Notes: generated by a model from the sequence alone, not told the origin. DNA of 64,000 nt from Diaphorobacter sp. HDW4B (GCF_011305535.1 NZ_CP049905.1:2180001-2244000), one strand, 5' to 3'; positions 24,816 through 34,860 are shown, counted from the first letter of the stretch. A program made the numbers and translations.

Positions 24816-26707
24816 GCGGGCACCTCGTCGTCGTCATCGCCGCCCAGATAGGCACGCAGCACGCGTTCGTTGCCCTGCACTTCGGCCGGCGTGCCGGATG
24901 CGATCACCGTGCCGAATTCCAGCACGGTCACGCGGTCCGCAAGATTCATCACAAAACCCATGTCATGCTCCACGACCAGAATGCCGAGGCCCTGCGCGCG
25001 CAGTTGCCTGAGCAGATCGGTCAGCGCCTGCTTTTCCAGATGCCGCAAACCCGCCGCCGGTTCATCGAGCAGCAACACTGCAGGATGGCTTGCCAGCGCA
25101 CGTGCGATCTCGACGATGCGCTGTTGGCCGAGCGCCAGCGATGCAGCGGGTTGATCGGCCAGATCACCAAGCCCACAGCGCTCGATCTGCGCGCGCGCAT
25201 CGGCCAGCAGTGCGGCCTCTTCCCGCCGATCCAGACGCAGCATCGAGCCGACCCAGCCGCGATGCGCGCGCTGGTGTGCGCCGAGCGCGACGTTCTCCAG
25301 TACCGTGCGTTCGCCCAGAATGCGCACATGCTGGAAGGTGCGCGACAGGCCCAGCGCGGCAAAGCGGCGCGATGGCGCGTCGCCCATGGTCTGACCCATG
25401 AAGCGCACCTCGCCTTCGGTCGCGGAATCGACGCCCGAGATCATGTTGAAGAAGGTGCTCTTGCCCGCGCCGTTCGGGCCGATCAGCGCATGCACCTCGC
25501 CCGCCTGCAGGTCCATGGTCACGTCGTTGTTGGCCACCAGCCCGCCAAAGCGCTTGGTGACATGCGATGCGGCGAGCAGCACTTCGCCAGATTGCGGCAT
25601 GGCGCGCTGATCGAGCATGGACGCATCGGCAGCAGGCAGTTTCTGCGGCGAGCGCCGGATGAAGCCCGCCGTCAAACGCTGCAACTGCGGCCACAGACCG
25701 CGCGCAAAGCGCTGCAGCACCAGCACCATGAGCAGGCCGAAAACGATCATCTCGAAGTTGCCCACCGAGCCGAACAGCATCGGCAGAATGTCCTGCAGTT
25801 TTTCCTTGAGCAGCGTGATCAGCGCCGCGCCCAGCACCGCGCCCCAGAGATGTCCGGCACCGCCGACCACGGCCATGAAAAGATACTCGATGCCGATGTT
25901 GAGATTGAACGGCGCAGGGCTCACGAAGCGCTGCATGTGCGCGTAGAGCCAGCCGGAAATCGTCGCCAGCAAAGCGGCCAGCACAAACAGCTTGGTGCGA
26001 TAAAGCGCGGTGTTCACGCCCATCGATTCGGCCATGATGCGACCGCCCTTGAGCGCGCGGATCGCACGTCCTTCGCGCGAATCGAGCAGGTTGTGCATGA
26101 GCCAGAGCGCAAGCAGCAACACGATCCAGATCAGCACGCCCATGGTTCGCGGCGTGTCGAGCGAGACGCCCGCAATCACCAGCGGTGGGATGCCGCGCAG
26201 GCCCGTCTGCCCGCCCAGAAACTGCATGTTGCCGAACAGGTAGTACAGACTCAGGCCCCACGCAATCGTGCACAGCGGCAGGTAGTGGCCCTGCAGCTTG
26301 GCGGTGATGGAGCCCAGAATCCACGCCACCACGAACGCGATCACCATCCCGAACAGCAGCCCCACCCACGGCAGCAGCGGGCCACCGATGAAGCCGCCCA
26401 GCCACTGCGTGACTTCGGGTGAGGTGCATATCCAGGCCGTCGAATATGCGCCCACGCCGACGAACGCGGCCTGTCCGAACGAGGTCATGCCGCCCACGCC
26501 CGTGAGCAGCACCAAGCCCACGGCGACCAGCGCATACAGGCCGATGTAGCCCATGATGACCTGCGTGAAATCGGGCAGAAAATGCCATGACAGCGCGAGC
26601 GCGGCGATGGCGATCGCCGTCACCATGCGCGTGGTGAGAAACGCTGTCGATCCGCTGGTTTGCTGCGGGTTCTGCATCTTGTTGTCGGTTGCGCCGGTGC
26701 CGCTCAT
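24812..26707 (-). CDS. Fused LivM permease and LivG ATPase
   Basis: This product of about 631 residues joins two usually separate subunits. Residues about 25-330 are a LivM-like permease with eight to ten membrane segments ([20 protein letters not shown] is the family mark). Residues about 375-631 are a LivG-like ATPase: [17 protein letters not shown], Walker [16 protein letters not shown], signature-equivalent [15 protein letters not shown] and Walker [12 protein letters not shown]. There is no stop or frameshift at the junction. ATG 26707 overlaps the LivH stop (ATGA); a longer reading upstream is discarded. Such fusions are known in this transporter family. Confidence 0.9.
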   Translation of the reverse strand: MSGTGATDNKMQNPQQTSGSTAFLTTRMVTAIAIAALALSWHFLPDFTQVIMGYIGLYALVAVGLVLLTGVGGMTSFGQAAFVGVGAYSTAWICTSPEVTQWLGGFIGGPLLPWVGLLFGMVIAFVVAWILGSITAKLQGHYLPLCTIAWGLSLYYLFGNMQFLGGQTGLRGIPPLVIAGVSLDTPRTMGVLIWIVLLLALWLMHNLLDSREGRAIRALKGGRIMAESMGVNTALYRTKLFVLAALLATISGWLYAHMQRFVSPAPFNLNIGIEYLFMAVVGGAGHLWGAVLGAALITLLKEKLQDILPMLFGSVGNFEMIVFGLLMVLVLQRFARGLWPQLQRLTAGFIRRSPQKLPAADASMLDQRAMPQSGEVLLAASHVTKRFGGLVANNDVTMDLQAGEVHALIGPNGAGKSTFFNMISGVDSATEGEVRFMGQTMGDAPSRRFAALGLSRTFQHVRILGERTVLENVALGAHQRAHRGWVGSMLRLDRREEAALLADARAQIERCGLGDLADQPAASLALGQQRIVEIARALASHPAVLLLDEPAAGLRHLEKQALTDLLRQLRAQGLGILVVEHDMGFVMNLADRVTVLEFGTVIASGTPAEVQGNERVLRAYLGGDDDDEVPA

Positions 26708-27735
26708 TCCTCGTCCTCCTCGACATGATGGCTGCTGCGCGAGCGCCACCACAGCACGGGGATGATCAGCGTGAACACCAGCACCTCCTTGTAGGCGCTG
26801 GCCCAGAAGGACGAGAACGCTTCGAGCAGGCCGACGAGCAACGCGCCCGCCAGCGCAATCGGATAGCTCGCCAGCCCCGCGATGATCGCGGCCACAAAAC
26901 CCTTGAGGCCGATGAGAAAACCGGTGTCGTAATACACGGTGGTGATGGGCGCGATCAGCAGGCCCGACACCGCACCGATCAGCGCCGCGAGTGCAAAGCT
27001 CGCATCGCCCGCCAGCGCCGTGGGCACGCCCATGAGCCGCGCACCCACACGGTTGATGGCCGTGGCACGCAGCGCTTTGCCTACCATCGAGCCATCAAAG
27101 AACGCGTAGAGCCCACCGACCAGCGCCAGCGCCACGCCGATCACCACCAGCGACTGGCCGGAGATCGTCATGTCGCCCAACTGAAATTGCGCCTCGGAAA
27201 ACGCCGGTGTGCGCGAGCCTTCCGCGCCAAAGAAGAGCAGCCCCAGCCCCACCATCACGCCATGCATGGCAACCGAGACGATGAGCAGCAGCAGCACGGT
27301 CGCATCGGCAATCGGCCGATACACGAGGCGGTACATCAGCGGCCCCATGGGCGTGACGATGCACAGCGTGGTGAAGGCCTGCAGCAAAAGCGATGACGGC
27401 TTGATCAGCAACGCCAGCGCCGCAGCCACCACGGGAATCGCCACGCTCCACAGAAACGAAGCGCCCCAGTTCACCAGATCGCCACGCCACATGCGCCACA
27501 GATCCATCGCCAGCGACATCAACGCCAGCGCAATCAGCAACCACAGCGTGCTCGGCACCTTGCCGCCCTGCATCATCGCCATGGTCAACGCCCCGAACGC
27601 CACAAACTCGCCCTGCGGAATGAAGATGATGCGCGTGACGGAAAACACCAGCACCAGCGCCACCGCCATCAACCCGTAAATCGCACCATTGACTATGCCG
27701 TCCTGCCCCAGCAGCAAGGCAATCTGTAGATCCAT
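26704..27735 (-). CDS. Liv-type ABC permease (LivH)
   Basis: This 343-residue inner-membrane permease of the LivH family has about nine hydrophobic segments and the family motif [20 protein letters not shown] followed by [11 protein letters not shown] near residue 40. The polar C-terminal tail ends EEDEE. It pairs with the LivM half of the fusion protein encoded directly after it. About 190 bp separate it from the binding-protein gene, and this gap holds repeat R2 copy 2. Confidence 0.9.
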   Translation of the reverse strand: MDLQIALLLGQDGIVNGAIYGLMAVALVLVFSVTRIIFIPQGEFVAFGALTMAMMQGGKVPSTLWLLIALALMSLAMDLWRMWRGDLVNWGASFLWSVAIPVVAAALALLIKPSSLLLQAFTTLCIVTPMGPLMYRLVYRPIADATVLLLLIVSVAMHGVMVGLGLLFFGAEGSRTPAFSEAQFQLGDMTISGQSLVVIGVALALVGGLYAFFDGSMVGKALRATAINRVGARLMGVPTALAGDASFALAALIGAVSGLLIAPITTVYYDTGFLIGLKGFVAAIIAGLASYPIALAGALLVGLLEAFSSFWASAYKEVLVFTLIIPVLWWRSRSSHHVEEDEE

Positions 27736-27823
27736 GTTCGATCACCTTTGCCCAAGGCAATGTGTATTTGAAATTCAAGCAAGAGAGACGAGCCTCAAAC
27801 TCGCACGGCCTCAACATTCAGAA

Positions 27824-27937
27824 GGCCGCGGAGCAGGCCAAGCGAGCAACCGCCGAGCAAGAGCCGCCTCGCGGCGAAGGCGGTGTCCCCCTCCCGCGCA
27901 GCGAGAGAGGGGGAAGGCGCGTCAGCGCCTCAGGGGG
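27824..27937 (-). repeat. Intergenic repeat R2, copy 2, supplying a stop codon
   Basis: This reverse-oriented copy starts with CCCCCTGAGG, whose TGA is the stop codon of the binding-protein gene (27930-27932). It then has the C-rich/G-rich stem, CACCGCC paired with GGCGGT, and a terminal GGCC-TGC-GGCC hairpin (27824-27839). It lies between the binding protein and LivH in the same operon and could act as a processing or attenuation site. Confidence 0.8.
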
Positions 27938-29078
27938 TGAACTTCCATCCCCCGTTTTCGATCTTGACCATCACCACGCCGTGCTGGATGCCCAGGTGGT
28001 CAGTGGGTGTCATCGTGAACACGCCATGCGATCCGGCAATGTCCCTGACGTTTTCCAGCGCATCACGCAGCGCGACGCGGAAGGCTTCCGTGCCGGGCTG
28101 GGCCTTCTTCAGCGCCTCGGGCACTGCTGCGGCCAGCACCTGTCCTGCGTCCCAGACATGGCCGCCGAAGGTCGCTGCCGTGCCCTTGCCGTACTTGGCT
28201 TCGTAGGAATCGACATAGGCCACCGCAGACTTCTTCACCGGATGGCTGTCGGGCAGTTGATGCGCCACCAGCACCGGGCCTGCGGGCAGCATCGTGCCTT
28301 CCACATCCTTGCCGCCCACGCGCAGGAAGTCGGCATTCGCGACGCCATGGGTCTGGTAATACTTGCCCTTGAAGCCACGCTCCTTGAGCGTCTTCTCGGG
28401 CAGCGCAGCAGGCGTGCCGGAGCCGCCGACCAGCACCGCATCGGGCTTGGCCGCCATGATCTTGAGCGCCTGTCCGGTCACCGACGTGTCGCTGCGCGAG
28501 AACGCCTCGGTCGCCACGAGCTTGATGCCCTTGGCTTCGGTGGATTTCTTGAATTCCTGCAGCCAGCCTTCGCCGTACGCATCGTTGAAGCCGATGTAGG
28601 CTGCCGTCTTGATGCCCGCCTTGACCATGTGATCGACGATCGCGCCGGCCATCATCGCGTCGTTCTGCGGCGTCTTGAACACCCAGGCTTTCTTGGCGTC
28701 CATCGGCGAGATGATGCGTGCCGATGCGCCCAGCGTCATCATCGGCGTCTTGCTCTCGGCGACCACGTCGATCATCGCGAGCGAGTTGGGCGTGGTGCTC
28801 GAGCCGATGATCACATCAGCCTTGCTTTCGCTGATCAGCTTGCGGGTGTTGGCCACCGCCGCCGTGGTGTCGGATGCGTCATCCAGGATGATGTAGTTGA
28901 TCTTCTGCCCGCCCATGGTCGTGGGCAGCAGGGCAATGGTGTTCTTCTCGGGGATGCCGAGCGAGGCCGCAGGCCCCGTGGTGGAGACGACGACTCCGAC
29001 GTTGATGTCGGCCCACACCGAACTGCAGGCCGCAGCCACCACCGCAGTGACGAATCCCAGTCTTGCCAAGCGCTTCAT
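27930..29078 (-). CDS. Periplasmic binding protein of the Liv-type transporter
   Basis: This 382-residue solute-binding protein has a signal peptide (MKRLARLGFVTAVVAAACSS, cleavage likely after VWA) and the two-lobed Leu/Ile/Val-binding fold: INVGVVVSTTGPAASLG, LDDASDTTAAVANTRKLI and GFNDAYGEGWLQEF. The ATG at 29078 is preferred because AGGAG ends six bases before it; the ATG at 29084 touches the ribosome site. The first gene of the operon, it lies 55 bp downstream of a palindrome nearly identical to that before hpaR. Similar binding proteins bind aromatic acids, which would fit the adjacent hpa pathway. Confidence 0.9.
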   Translation of the reverse strand: MKRLARLGFVTAVVAAACSSVWADINVGVVVSTTGPAASLGIPEKNTIALLPTTMGGQKINYIILDDASDTTAAVANTRKLISESKADVIIGSSTTPNSLAMIDVVAESKTPMMTLGASARIISPMDAKKAWVFKTPQNDAMMAGAIVDHMVKAGIKTAAYIGFNDAYGEGWLQEFKKSTEAKGIKLVATEAFSRSDTSVTGQALKIMAAKPDAVLVGGSGTPAALPEKTLKERGFKGKYYQTHGVANADFLRVGGKDVEGTMLPAGPVLVAHQLPDSHPVKKSAVAYVDSYEAKYGKGTAATFGGHVWDAGQVLAAAVPEALKKAQPGTEAFRVALRDALENVRDIAGSHGVFTMTPTDHLGIQHGVVMVKIENGGWKFTP

Positions 29079-29110
29079 ACCCATCTCCTGAATTGATAAT
29101 TTGCACCATC

Positions 29111-29124
29111 GTCGTGATCACGAC
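29111..29124. promoter_or_regulatory. Second palindrome upstream of the binding-protein gene
   Basis: GTCGTGATCACGAC is a perfect 14-bp palindrome 32 bp upstream of the start codon, between it and the HpaR-like site. It would lie in the 5-prime leader or over the transcription start. The factor is unknown. Confidence 0.35.
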
Positions 29125-29133
29125 ATCGGCTAT

Positions 29134-29153
29134 TAATTTAACTTGTTAAATAA
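29134..29153. promoter_or_regulatory. HpaR-like operator before the transporter operon
   Basis: TAATTTAACTTGTTAAATAA matches the hpaR palindrome at 16 of 20 positions and keeps eight of the nine arm pairs, with one pair changed symmetrically from T-A to C-G. It lies 55 bp upstream of the start at 29078. The rest of the 340-bp gap up to the GST gene shows no other clear element. Confidence 0.6.
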
Positions 29154-29418
29154 TTCTTGCCTACGATTTTTCTCTTCTCGTTTTCACTAGGACGCGCGGT
29201 GCAATCCTGCGATGACGCCTATCGCCATCCATCGCCGAACGGATAGCCAAGCACACTGTCTTTGTGGCATATATTCAACGCGCGATCACCGTCCACCATG
29301 CGGCTGACGCTCGCAACGGCTCACCAGCATAACCACGAACGGCTTGGGCAGGCATTGAAGATTTCCCCGAGATTTCGCCAAGATGCCCCCGATCCTCACG
29401 CTCCCTGAAGACAAAGAT

Positions 29419-30036
29419 ATGACTCAAGAAACCCTCACCCTCTACTACACCCCCGGCACCTGCGCGCAGGCCGTGCGCATCGCCCTCGAAGAAGCCGGTG
29501 CCAGCTATGACTTGAAGCGCGTGGACTTCGCCAGCCAGCAGCAGCGCTCGCCCGAGTACCTGGCCGTCAACCCCAAGGGCCGCGTGCCCGCGCTGGTGAC
29601 TGCCGAGGGCACGCTCACCGAAGCCCCGGCCCTGCTCGCCTACATCGCCCAGCGTTTTGCCGACGCCAAGCTCGCGCCCACCGATCTGTTCGGCTTTGCG
29701 CGCATGCAGGAGTTCAACAGCTTTCTGGCGTCGACGGTGCACATCAACCATGCCCACCGCCCGCGCGCCAGCCGCTGGGCCGACGAGCCCGAAGCCCAGG
29801 CCGCGATGCAGCGCAAGGTTCCGGCCAACATGACCGACAACTTCAACTACATCGAAGCGAACTATTTGAAGGGTCCGTGGGTACTAGGCGAGCAATACAG
29901 CGTCTGCGATGCCTACCTGTTCACCGTGGCAGGCTGGCTCAAGGGCGATGCGGTGGACATCGCCCAATTCAACAAAGTGAATGATCACTTCCAGCGCATG
30001 AGCGCACGCGCGGCAGTGCAGCGCGCGCTGGCCTGA
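29419..30036 (+). CDS. Glutathione S-transferase
   Basis: This 205-residue GST has an N-terminal thioredoxin-like domain (LTLYYTPGTCAQAVRIALEEAGASYDL; GRVPALVTAEGTLTEAPALL, with the cis-Pro and the Glu-Ala pair that binds glutathione) and a helical C-terminal domain. Beta-class proteobacterial GSTs begin in this way, with a Cys in TPGTC at the active-site position. ATG 29419 (MTQETL) is chosen over an upstream ATG at 29383 because it matches the family start. It stands alone and has a strong terminator after it. Confidence 0.9.
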   Translation: MTQETLTLYYTPGTCAQAVRIALEEAGASYDLKRVDFASQQQRSPEYLAVNPKGRVPALVTAEGTLTEAPALLAYIAQRFADAKLAPTDLFGFARMQEFNSFLASTVHINHAHRPRASRWADEPEAQAAMQRKVPANMTDNFNYIEANYLKGPWVLGEQYSVCDAYLFTVAGWLKGDAVDIAQFNKVNDHFQRMSARAAVQRALA

Positions 30037-30069
30037 TCACGGCAAACGCGAAAGCGGCCAGAAAAAGAA

Positions 30070-30096
30070 AAACCGGGGTCTTTCGACCCCGGTTTT
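30070..30096. terminator. Bidirectional rho-independent terminator
   Basis: AAACCGGGGTC, the loop TTTC and GACCCCGGTTTT form an 11-base stem with an A-run before and a T-run after, so it works on both strands. It lies between the converging GST and cytochrome c peroxidase genes. Confidence 0.9.
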
Positions 30097-30143
30097 CCGC
30101 GTATCACCTCTGCCCGGCAGTTGCACCGGGCAGACGTAATTTA

Positions 30144-31181
30144 TCACTCAAATGGGTGTGGGCGCTTGGTTTTATCGCTTGATGGCGGCAAAACAGGCAT
30201 CACGAGCCGTGGTTGGTCCCCTGTCAGCGTCTTCAAAAAGGCCACAATGTCCTCATTTTCTGCTGGGGTAAAGGTCTTGCCAAGCTGAATGCGACCCATG
30301 GTGTCCACGGCTTGCGACAGCGTGTCCGCCGCACCATCGTGGAAATAGGGATAGGTCAGCGCCACGTTGCGCAGCGTCGGCACCTTGAAGTTGAAGCGCT
30401 CGGCGTCGTTGCCCGTCACCGCCGCACGGCCCTCTGCCGGGTTGTCGGTCTTGTAGGGCTCGACCAGACCCATCTTCTGGAACGAAGTGCCGCCCACGTT
30501 CACACCGTTGTGGCAGGCCACGCAGCCCGAATTCTTGAACAGCTGGTAGCCGCGCAGCTCCTGCGCATTGATCGCCTTCTTGTCACCCTTGAGCCATTTG
30601 TCGAACGGCGCGTTCGGTGTGACCAGCGTTTCCTCGAAGGCTGCAATGGCCGACGTCACCTCGTTGATGGTCAGTTGGTCGTTGCCGAAAACCTGTTTGA
30701 ATTCAGCCACATATTGCGGAATCGAACGCAGCAGGTCCACGGTCAGATCATGCGAGAAGGCCATTTCCTTGGGATTGGCGATCGGCCCACCAGCCTGCTC
30801 GCGCAGATCCTTGGCGCGGCCGTCCCAGAACTGGGCGAGGTTGAGGCTCGAGTTCAGCACCGTGGGCGAGTTGATCGGCCCCTTCTGCCACTTGTCGCCA
30901 ATCGAGGTCTTGAGGTTGTCCGAGCCACCCATGCCCAGGTTGTGGCACGAGTTGCAAGAGATGAAGCCCGAGCGCGAAAGGCGCGGATCGAAGAACAGCT
31001 TCTTGCCCAGTTCGACCTTGGCCGGGTGGGTGACCTTGGCGGCCGGAATGGGCTGCAGCGGCTCGTTGATGGGCTTGGCGGCCAACGCAACGCCGCCGAC
31101 GAGCAGCATGGCGGCCAGACTCACGGCACCGAGAGCGCTGCGGAAAAGTGGGTTGTGAGGGTTGTGGGATGTGTTTTTCAT
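30144..31181 (-). CDS. Di-heme cytochrome c peroxidase
   Basis: This 345-residue periplasmic protein of the CCP/MauG family reduces hydrogen peroxide with electrons from small c-type cytochromes. It has a signal peptide (SALGAVSLAAMLLVGGVALA), two heme-binding motifs, CNSCH near residue 76 and CVACH near residue 220, and PTLRNVALTYPYFHDG with distal ligands. GGAG lies seven bases before the start. A GCTGCC-T-GGCAGC inverted repeat (31204-31216) sits in the leader. It is a single-gene unit. Confidence 0.92.
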   Translation of the reverse strand: MKNTSHNPHNPLFRSALGAVSLAAMLLVGGVALAAKPINEPLQPIPAAKVTHPAKVELGKKLFFDPRLSRSGFISCNSCHNLGMGGSDNLKTSIGDKWQKGPINSPTVLNSSLNLAQFWDGRAKDLREQAGGPIANPKEMAFSHDLTVDLLRSIPQYVAEFKQVFGNDQLTINEVTSAIAAFEETLVTPNAPFDKWLKGDKKAINAQELRGYQLFKNSGCVACHNGVNVGGTSFQKMGLVEPYKTDNPAEGRAAVTGNDAERFNFKVPTLRNVALTYPYFHDGAADTLSQAVDTMGRIQLGKTFTPAENEDIVAFLKTLTGDQPRLVMPVLPPSSDKTKRPHPFE

Positions 31182-31399
31182 AAGGGACTCCGTTCATTGC
31201 AAAGCTGCCTGGCAGCGAACCAATGACGGGCGGCGTGAGCCCCTTTTCTTGTTGTGTTTCAAGGACACGCGACCCTCGTTCGCTGTAAGTCCATTCTTTC
31301 CAAGCTTCGGTTACATTTTGTTGATACTCGGCAACCGCATCGGCTTTCGCTGAGCGTCAGTCAACCCGATAGCAAGTTAAACGAGTTACATCAAACGAA

Positions 31400-32152
31400 T
31401 CACTCGCCACGCCACAGCTTCACCGCATGCGGCAGCGATTGCGCCTCGGGGATGTAGTGATCGATGACCCAGCCCAGCGCCACGGCACAGATCAGCGCGC
31501 CCAAGAGCGGCTTCCAGGTCAGGCGCACGGCGGCGGTGATCCAGCCCGCACGCTCGGCCCCCATCAGCGCCCGCGCAGTGGCGACCGAGAAGGCCAGTTC
31601 CACTGCCACGGCCAGCAGCACTTCCGAGCCGAAGTACAGCCACATCAGCGCACCGGCGCCCATGACCAGCGCCACCACGGCCACGAAGATCGCCACGACC
31701 GGAACGACCACAATCGCGCCTTCATCGGCAGCGCCCAGCCCTTCGAGCGCGCCCGAGGCTACGTCGCCCAGACCGCTGCCATCAATGCGTGGCGTTACCG
31801 CATCCGCGATGTCTAGCGCGTCGCCCGCATCGATGTCCGAGCCCTCGTGTTCTTGCTTGAGCAGAATCCACTTGGTCCATTCATGCAGCACCAGCAGATA
31901 GACCAGATAGCCCGAGCCCAGCGTGACCAGGTAGCGCAACGCGAGCGAGCCATCGCCCAGCAGCATCCACTGAAAGCGCGACATGGCCCACATGAAGCTC
32001 ATCATGAACAGGCCAATCACCCAGCCGTGCAGCGTGAGCGAGTTGCGACGCTGAAGACTCTGCTGAAAATCCTCGCGACAGGGCGCGCGCATGCGACGCC
32101 AATTGGAGCTGGTTCCTGAGCCGCGAGACTTGCTTTGGTCGAATGAGGCCAT
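31400..32152 (-). CDS. Integral membrane protein of unknown function
   Basis: The product is about 250 residues. A basic N-terminal region (about 45 residues) is followed by two hydrophobic segments, an acidic stretch (SDIDAGDALDIADAV), a Gly/Ala-rich part, and three further membrane segments ending with IPEAQSLPHAVKLWRGE. ATG 32152 (MASFDQSKS) is preferred to an upstream reading that enters the alr gene. It follows alr by 61 bp on the same strand. No domain was recognised. Confidence 0.75.
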   Translation of the reverse strand: MASFDQSKSRGSGTSSNWRRMRAPCREDFQQSLQRRNSLTLHGWVIGLFMMSFMWAMSRFQWMLLGDGSLALRYLVTLGSGYLVYLLVLHEWTKWILLKQEHEGSDIDAGDALDIADAVTPRIDGSGLGDVASGALEGLGAADEGAIVVVPVVAIFVAVVALVMGAGALMWLYFGSEVLLAVAVELAFSVATARALMGAERAGWITAAVRLTWKPLLGALICAVALGWVIDHYIPEAQSLPHAVKLWRGE

Positions 32153-32213
32153 ATGCGGGCGCATCCTATCCGATGCGCCCACGGGGGCCAAGGGGCTGAA
32201 TGAATCCGCTGGC

Positions 32214-33308
32214 TCAGTCGACGACGACCGGCACACGCGGTGCCACGGCGCACATCAGCTCGTAGCCGACCGTGCCCGCCGCCTGCGCGACCTCATCGAT
32301 CGGCAGCACTGTGCCGTTTGCGGCCTTGCCCCAGAACGTGACTTCCGAGCCGATGCGCGCGCCCGGCACGTGGGTGATGTCCACCGTCAGCATGTCCATG
32401 CTCACGCGGCCCACGAGCTGCGTGCGCACGCCGTTGACCAGCACGGGCGTGCCGGTGCTGCAGTGGCGCGGATAACCGTCGGCATAGCCGCAGGTGGCCA
32501 CGCCGATGGTCATCGGGCCTTCGGCGGTGTAGGTCGAGCCGTAGCCGACCGTGTCACCCTTTTGCAGATGTTGCACGCCGATCAGCTTGCCCGACAGCGT
32601 CATGGTCGGCTGCAGGTCCCAGTCGGCGATGGTGCGCTGCGGAAAGTCCGGCGCGCTGCCGTAGAGCACGATACCCGCGCGCACCCAGTCGCCGCGCACA
32701 TCGGACTCGCTGCCGCGCAGCAGGGTCGCGGCGCTGTTGCTGATGGTGCGCTCGCCGGGCAGGTCTCTGGTGGTTTCCTGAAACACCTTGAGCTGGTGGT
32801 TGATGCCGCGCGGACCGTCGGCATCGCTGAAGTGGGTGATGAAGCCGATCTCGTCGACCTGCGGCAGCGCGTTCAGGCGTGCCCAGGCAGCGCGGTAGCG
32901 CTCCGGCGTGAAGCCCAGGCGGTTCATGCCCGAGTTCATCTTGAGGAAGACATGGTGCGGCGTCTGCGTCTTGTGCGCGGCCAGCCAGTCGATCTGCTCG
33001 TCGCAATGAACGGCGTGCCAGATGCCAAGGCGCGAGCACAGTTCCAGATCGCGCGCCTCGAACACGCCTTCGAGCAGCAGGATCGGGCCGCGCCAGCCAA
33101 GTTGGCGAATGCGCTCGGCCTCGGACAGGTCAAGCAAGGCAAAACCATCGGCGGCGCGCAAGGCGTCGAAAACCCGCTCGATGCCGTGGCCATACGCATT
33201 GGCTTTGACCACTGCCCAGACATTCGCGTCCACCGCCGCCTGACGCGCTCGCGCCAGATTGTGTTGCACTGCAGCAGAGTGAATGGTCGCTTGTATCGGA
33301 CGGGGCAT
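32214..33308 (-). CDS. alr: Alanine racemase
   Basis: This 364-residue fold-type III PLP enzyme converts L-alanine to D-alanine for peptidoglycan. The PLP lysine is Lys35 in [11 protein letters not shown]; the catalytic tyrosine region is [16 protein letters not shown], and the C-terminal domain has [15 protein letters not shown]. Length is normal. It is divergent from lplT at 33583, a pairing seen in related Burkholderiales. Confidence 0.95.
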   Translation of the reverse strand: MPRPIQATIHSAAVQHNLARARQAAVDANVWAVVKANAYGHGIERVFDALRAADGFALLDLSEAERIRQLGWRGPILLLEGVFEARDLELCSRLGIWHAVHCDEQIDWLAAHKTQTPHHVFLKMNSGMNRLGFTPERYRAAWARLNALPQVDEIGFITHFSDADGPRGINHQLKVFQETTRDLPGERTISNSAATLLRGSESDVRGDWVRAGIVLYGSAPDFPQRTIADWDLQPTMTLSGKLIGVQHLQKGDTVGYGSTYTAEGPMTIGVATCGYADGYPRHCSTGTPVLVNGVRTQLVGRVSMDMLTVDITHVPGARIGSEVTFWGKAANGTVLPIDEVAQAAGTVGYELMCAVAPRVPVVVD

Positions 33309-33582
33309 GACGGTGTTTGTACGGAGCCAAAGGTGGTCATTCTGTCATTGCCAGACTTTGTCTGCGTGATATAACCGCCCGTCACACAGCAGACTGTTCG
33401 GATATTTTTCCGTGCATCAGTTTGGCTGATAGTTCAAGCTGGGGCCTGTATTCACCGAATTTGCAAGATGAGTTTCACTCGACACAGCCCAGGCGCAGCG
33501 TGCCAGACTGCGTACATGCGCAGCACCTTCCTCCTCCTTCCAGTCGCAGACCGCGTCGCTGCATAGGCTTACCCCCATCACG

Positions 33583-34860
33583 ATGAAGCGCGGTTTCTAC
33601 ACCATCATGTCGGCGCAGTTTTTCAGCTCGCTGGCCGACAATGCCCTGTTCGTGGCCGCCGTGGAGCTGCTGCGCACCAGCGGCGCACCCGAATGGCAGC
33701 GTGCGGCCCTTGTGCCGATGTTCGCGCTGTTCTATGTGGTGCTCGCGCCGTTCGTGGGCGCGTTCGCGGACTCCATGCCCAAGGGCAAAGTCATGTTCAT
33801 CAGCAACGCCATCAAGGTGGTCGGCTGTCTGATGATGCTGTTCGGCCACCATCCGCTGCTGGCCTACGCGGTCGTCGGTCTGGGCGCGGCGGCCTATTCG
33901 CCCGCCAAGTACGGCATCCTCACCGAGCTGTTGCCCGCATCCCAACTGGTGCGCGCCAACGGCTGGATCGAAGGCCTGACCATCGGCTCCATCATTCTTG
34001 GCGTGCTGCTGGGCGGCCAACTGGTCGGCCCGCATCTCTCGGGCGTGCTGCTCGACTTCGACATGCCGGGCGTCGATCTCGGCATCGACCTGCCCGCCGA
34101 AGCCGCGATTCTGTCGCTGGTGCCGGTCTACGCACTCGCGGCCTGGTTCAATCTGCGCATTCCCGTGACCGGCGTCGAACTGCGCCCCATGCCGCGCAAT
34201 CCGCTGGAGCTGCTGCCCGACTTCTGGAGCTGCAACAACCGCCTGTGGAAAGACAAACTCGGCCAGATCTCGCTGGCCACCACCACGCTGTTCTGGGGCG
34301 TGTCGGGCAATCTGCGCTACATCGTTCTGGCCTGGAGCGCCGCAGCGCTCGGCTACAGCACCACGCAGGCCTCGGCGCTCGTCGGCGTGGTCGCCATCGG
34401 CACCGCCGCCGGTGCGGTGCTCGCCTCGGTGCAGATGAAACTCGAAGGCGCGACCAAGGTGATTCCCATGGGCATCGCCATGGGCCTGCTGGTCATCCTC
34501 ATGAACGTCATCGACACGCTGTGGCTGGCGATTCCGTTCCTCATCATTCTGGGCGGCCTCGGCGGCTTCCTCGTCGTGCCGATGAACGCACTTTTGCAGC
34601 ATCGCGGTGCCAAGCTCATGGGTTCGGGCCGTTCGATCGCCGTGCAGAACTTCAACGAGCAGGCCTGCATTCTGGCGCTCGGTGCGTTCTATGCCCTGTC
34701 CACCAAGTTCGGCCTGTCTGCCTTCGGTGCGATCACCGTGTTCGGCATCGTCGTCGCAGGCACCATGTGGCTGATCGGCCGCTGGCACAAACGCAACTGC
34801 CAGAATTACCCCGAAGAAATCGACCGACTGCTGGAAATCGCCAAGCGCGATTGTCACTGA
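33583..34860 (+). CDS. lplT: Lysophospholipid transporter LplT
   Basis: This 425-residue major facilitator protein has about twelve membrane segments and the LplT hallmarks FYTIMSAQFFSSLADNALFV, YSPAKYGILTELLP and LVRANGWIEGLTI. LplT flips lysophosphatidylethanolamine across the inner membrane for re-acylation by Aas. No aas gene follows here. The 274-bp gap upstream (33309-33582), shared with alr, shows no element I can name. Repeat R2 copy 3 begins eight bases after the stop. Confidence 0.93.
   Translation: MKRGFYTIMSAQFFSSLADNALFVAAVELLRTSGAPEWQRAALVPMFALFYVVLAPFVGAFADSMPKGKVMFISNAIKVVGCLMMLFGHHPLLAYAVVGLGAAAYSPAKYGILTELLPASQLVRANGWIEGLTIGSIILGVLLGGQLVGPHLSGVLLDFDMPGVDLGIDLPAEAAILSLVPVYALAAWFNLRIPVTGVELRPMPRNPLELLPDFWSCNNRLWKDKLGQISLATTTLFWGVSGNLRYIVLAWSAAALGYSTTQASALVGVVAIGTAAGAVLASVQMKLEGATKVIPMGIAMGLLVILMNVIDTLWLAIPFLIILGGLGGFLVVPMNALLQHRGAKLMGSGRSIAVQNFNEQACILALGAFYALSTKFGLSAFGAITVFGIVVAGTMWLIGRWHKRNCQNYPEEIDRLLEIAKRDCH

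Noticed and set aside
31204-31216. GCTGCC-T-GGCAGC as a regulatory site of the peroxidase gene
   Set aside because: It is a perfect but short GC-rich dyad in the leader, easily expected by chance; noted in the gene entry but not called as an operator.
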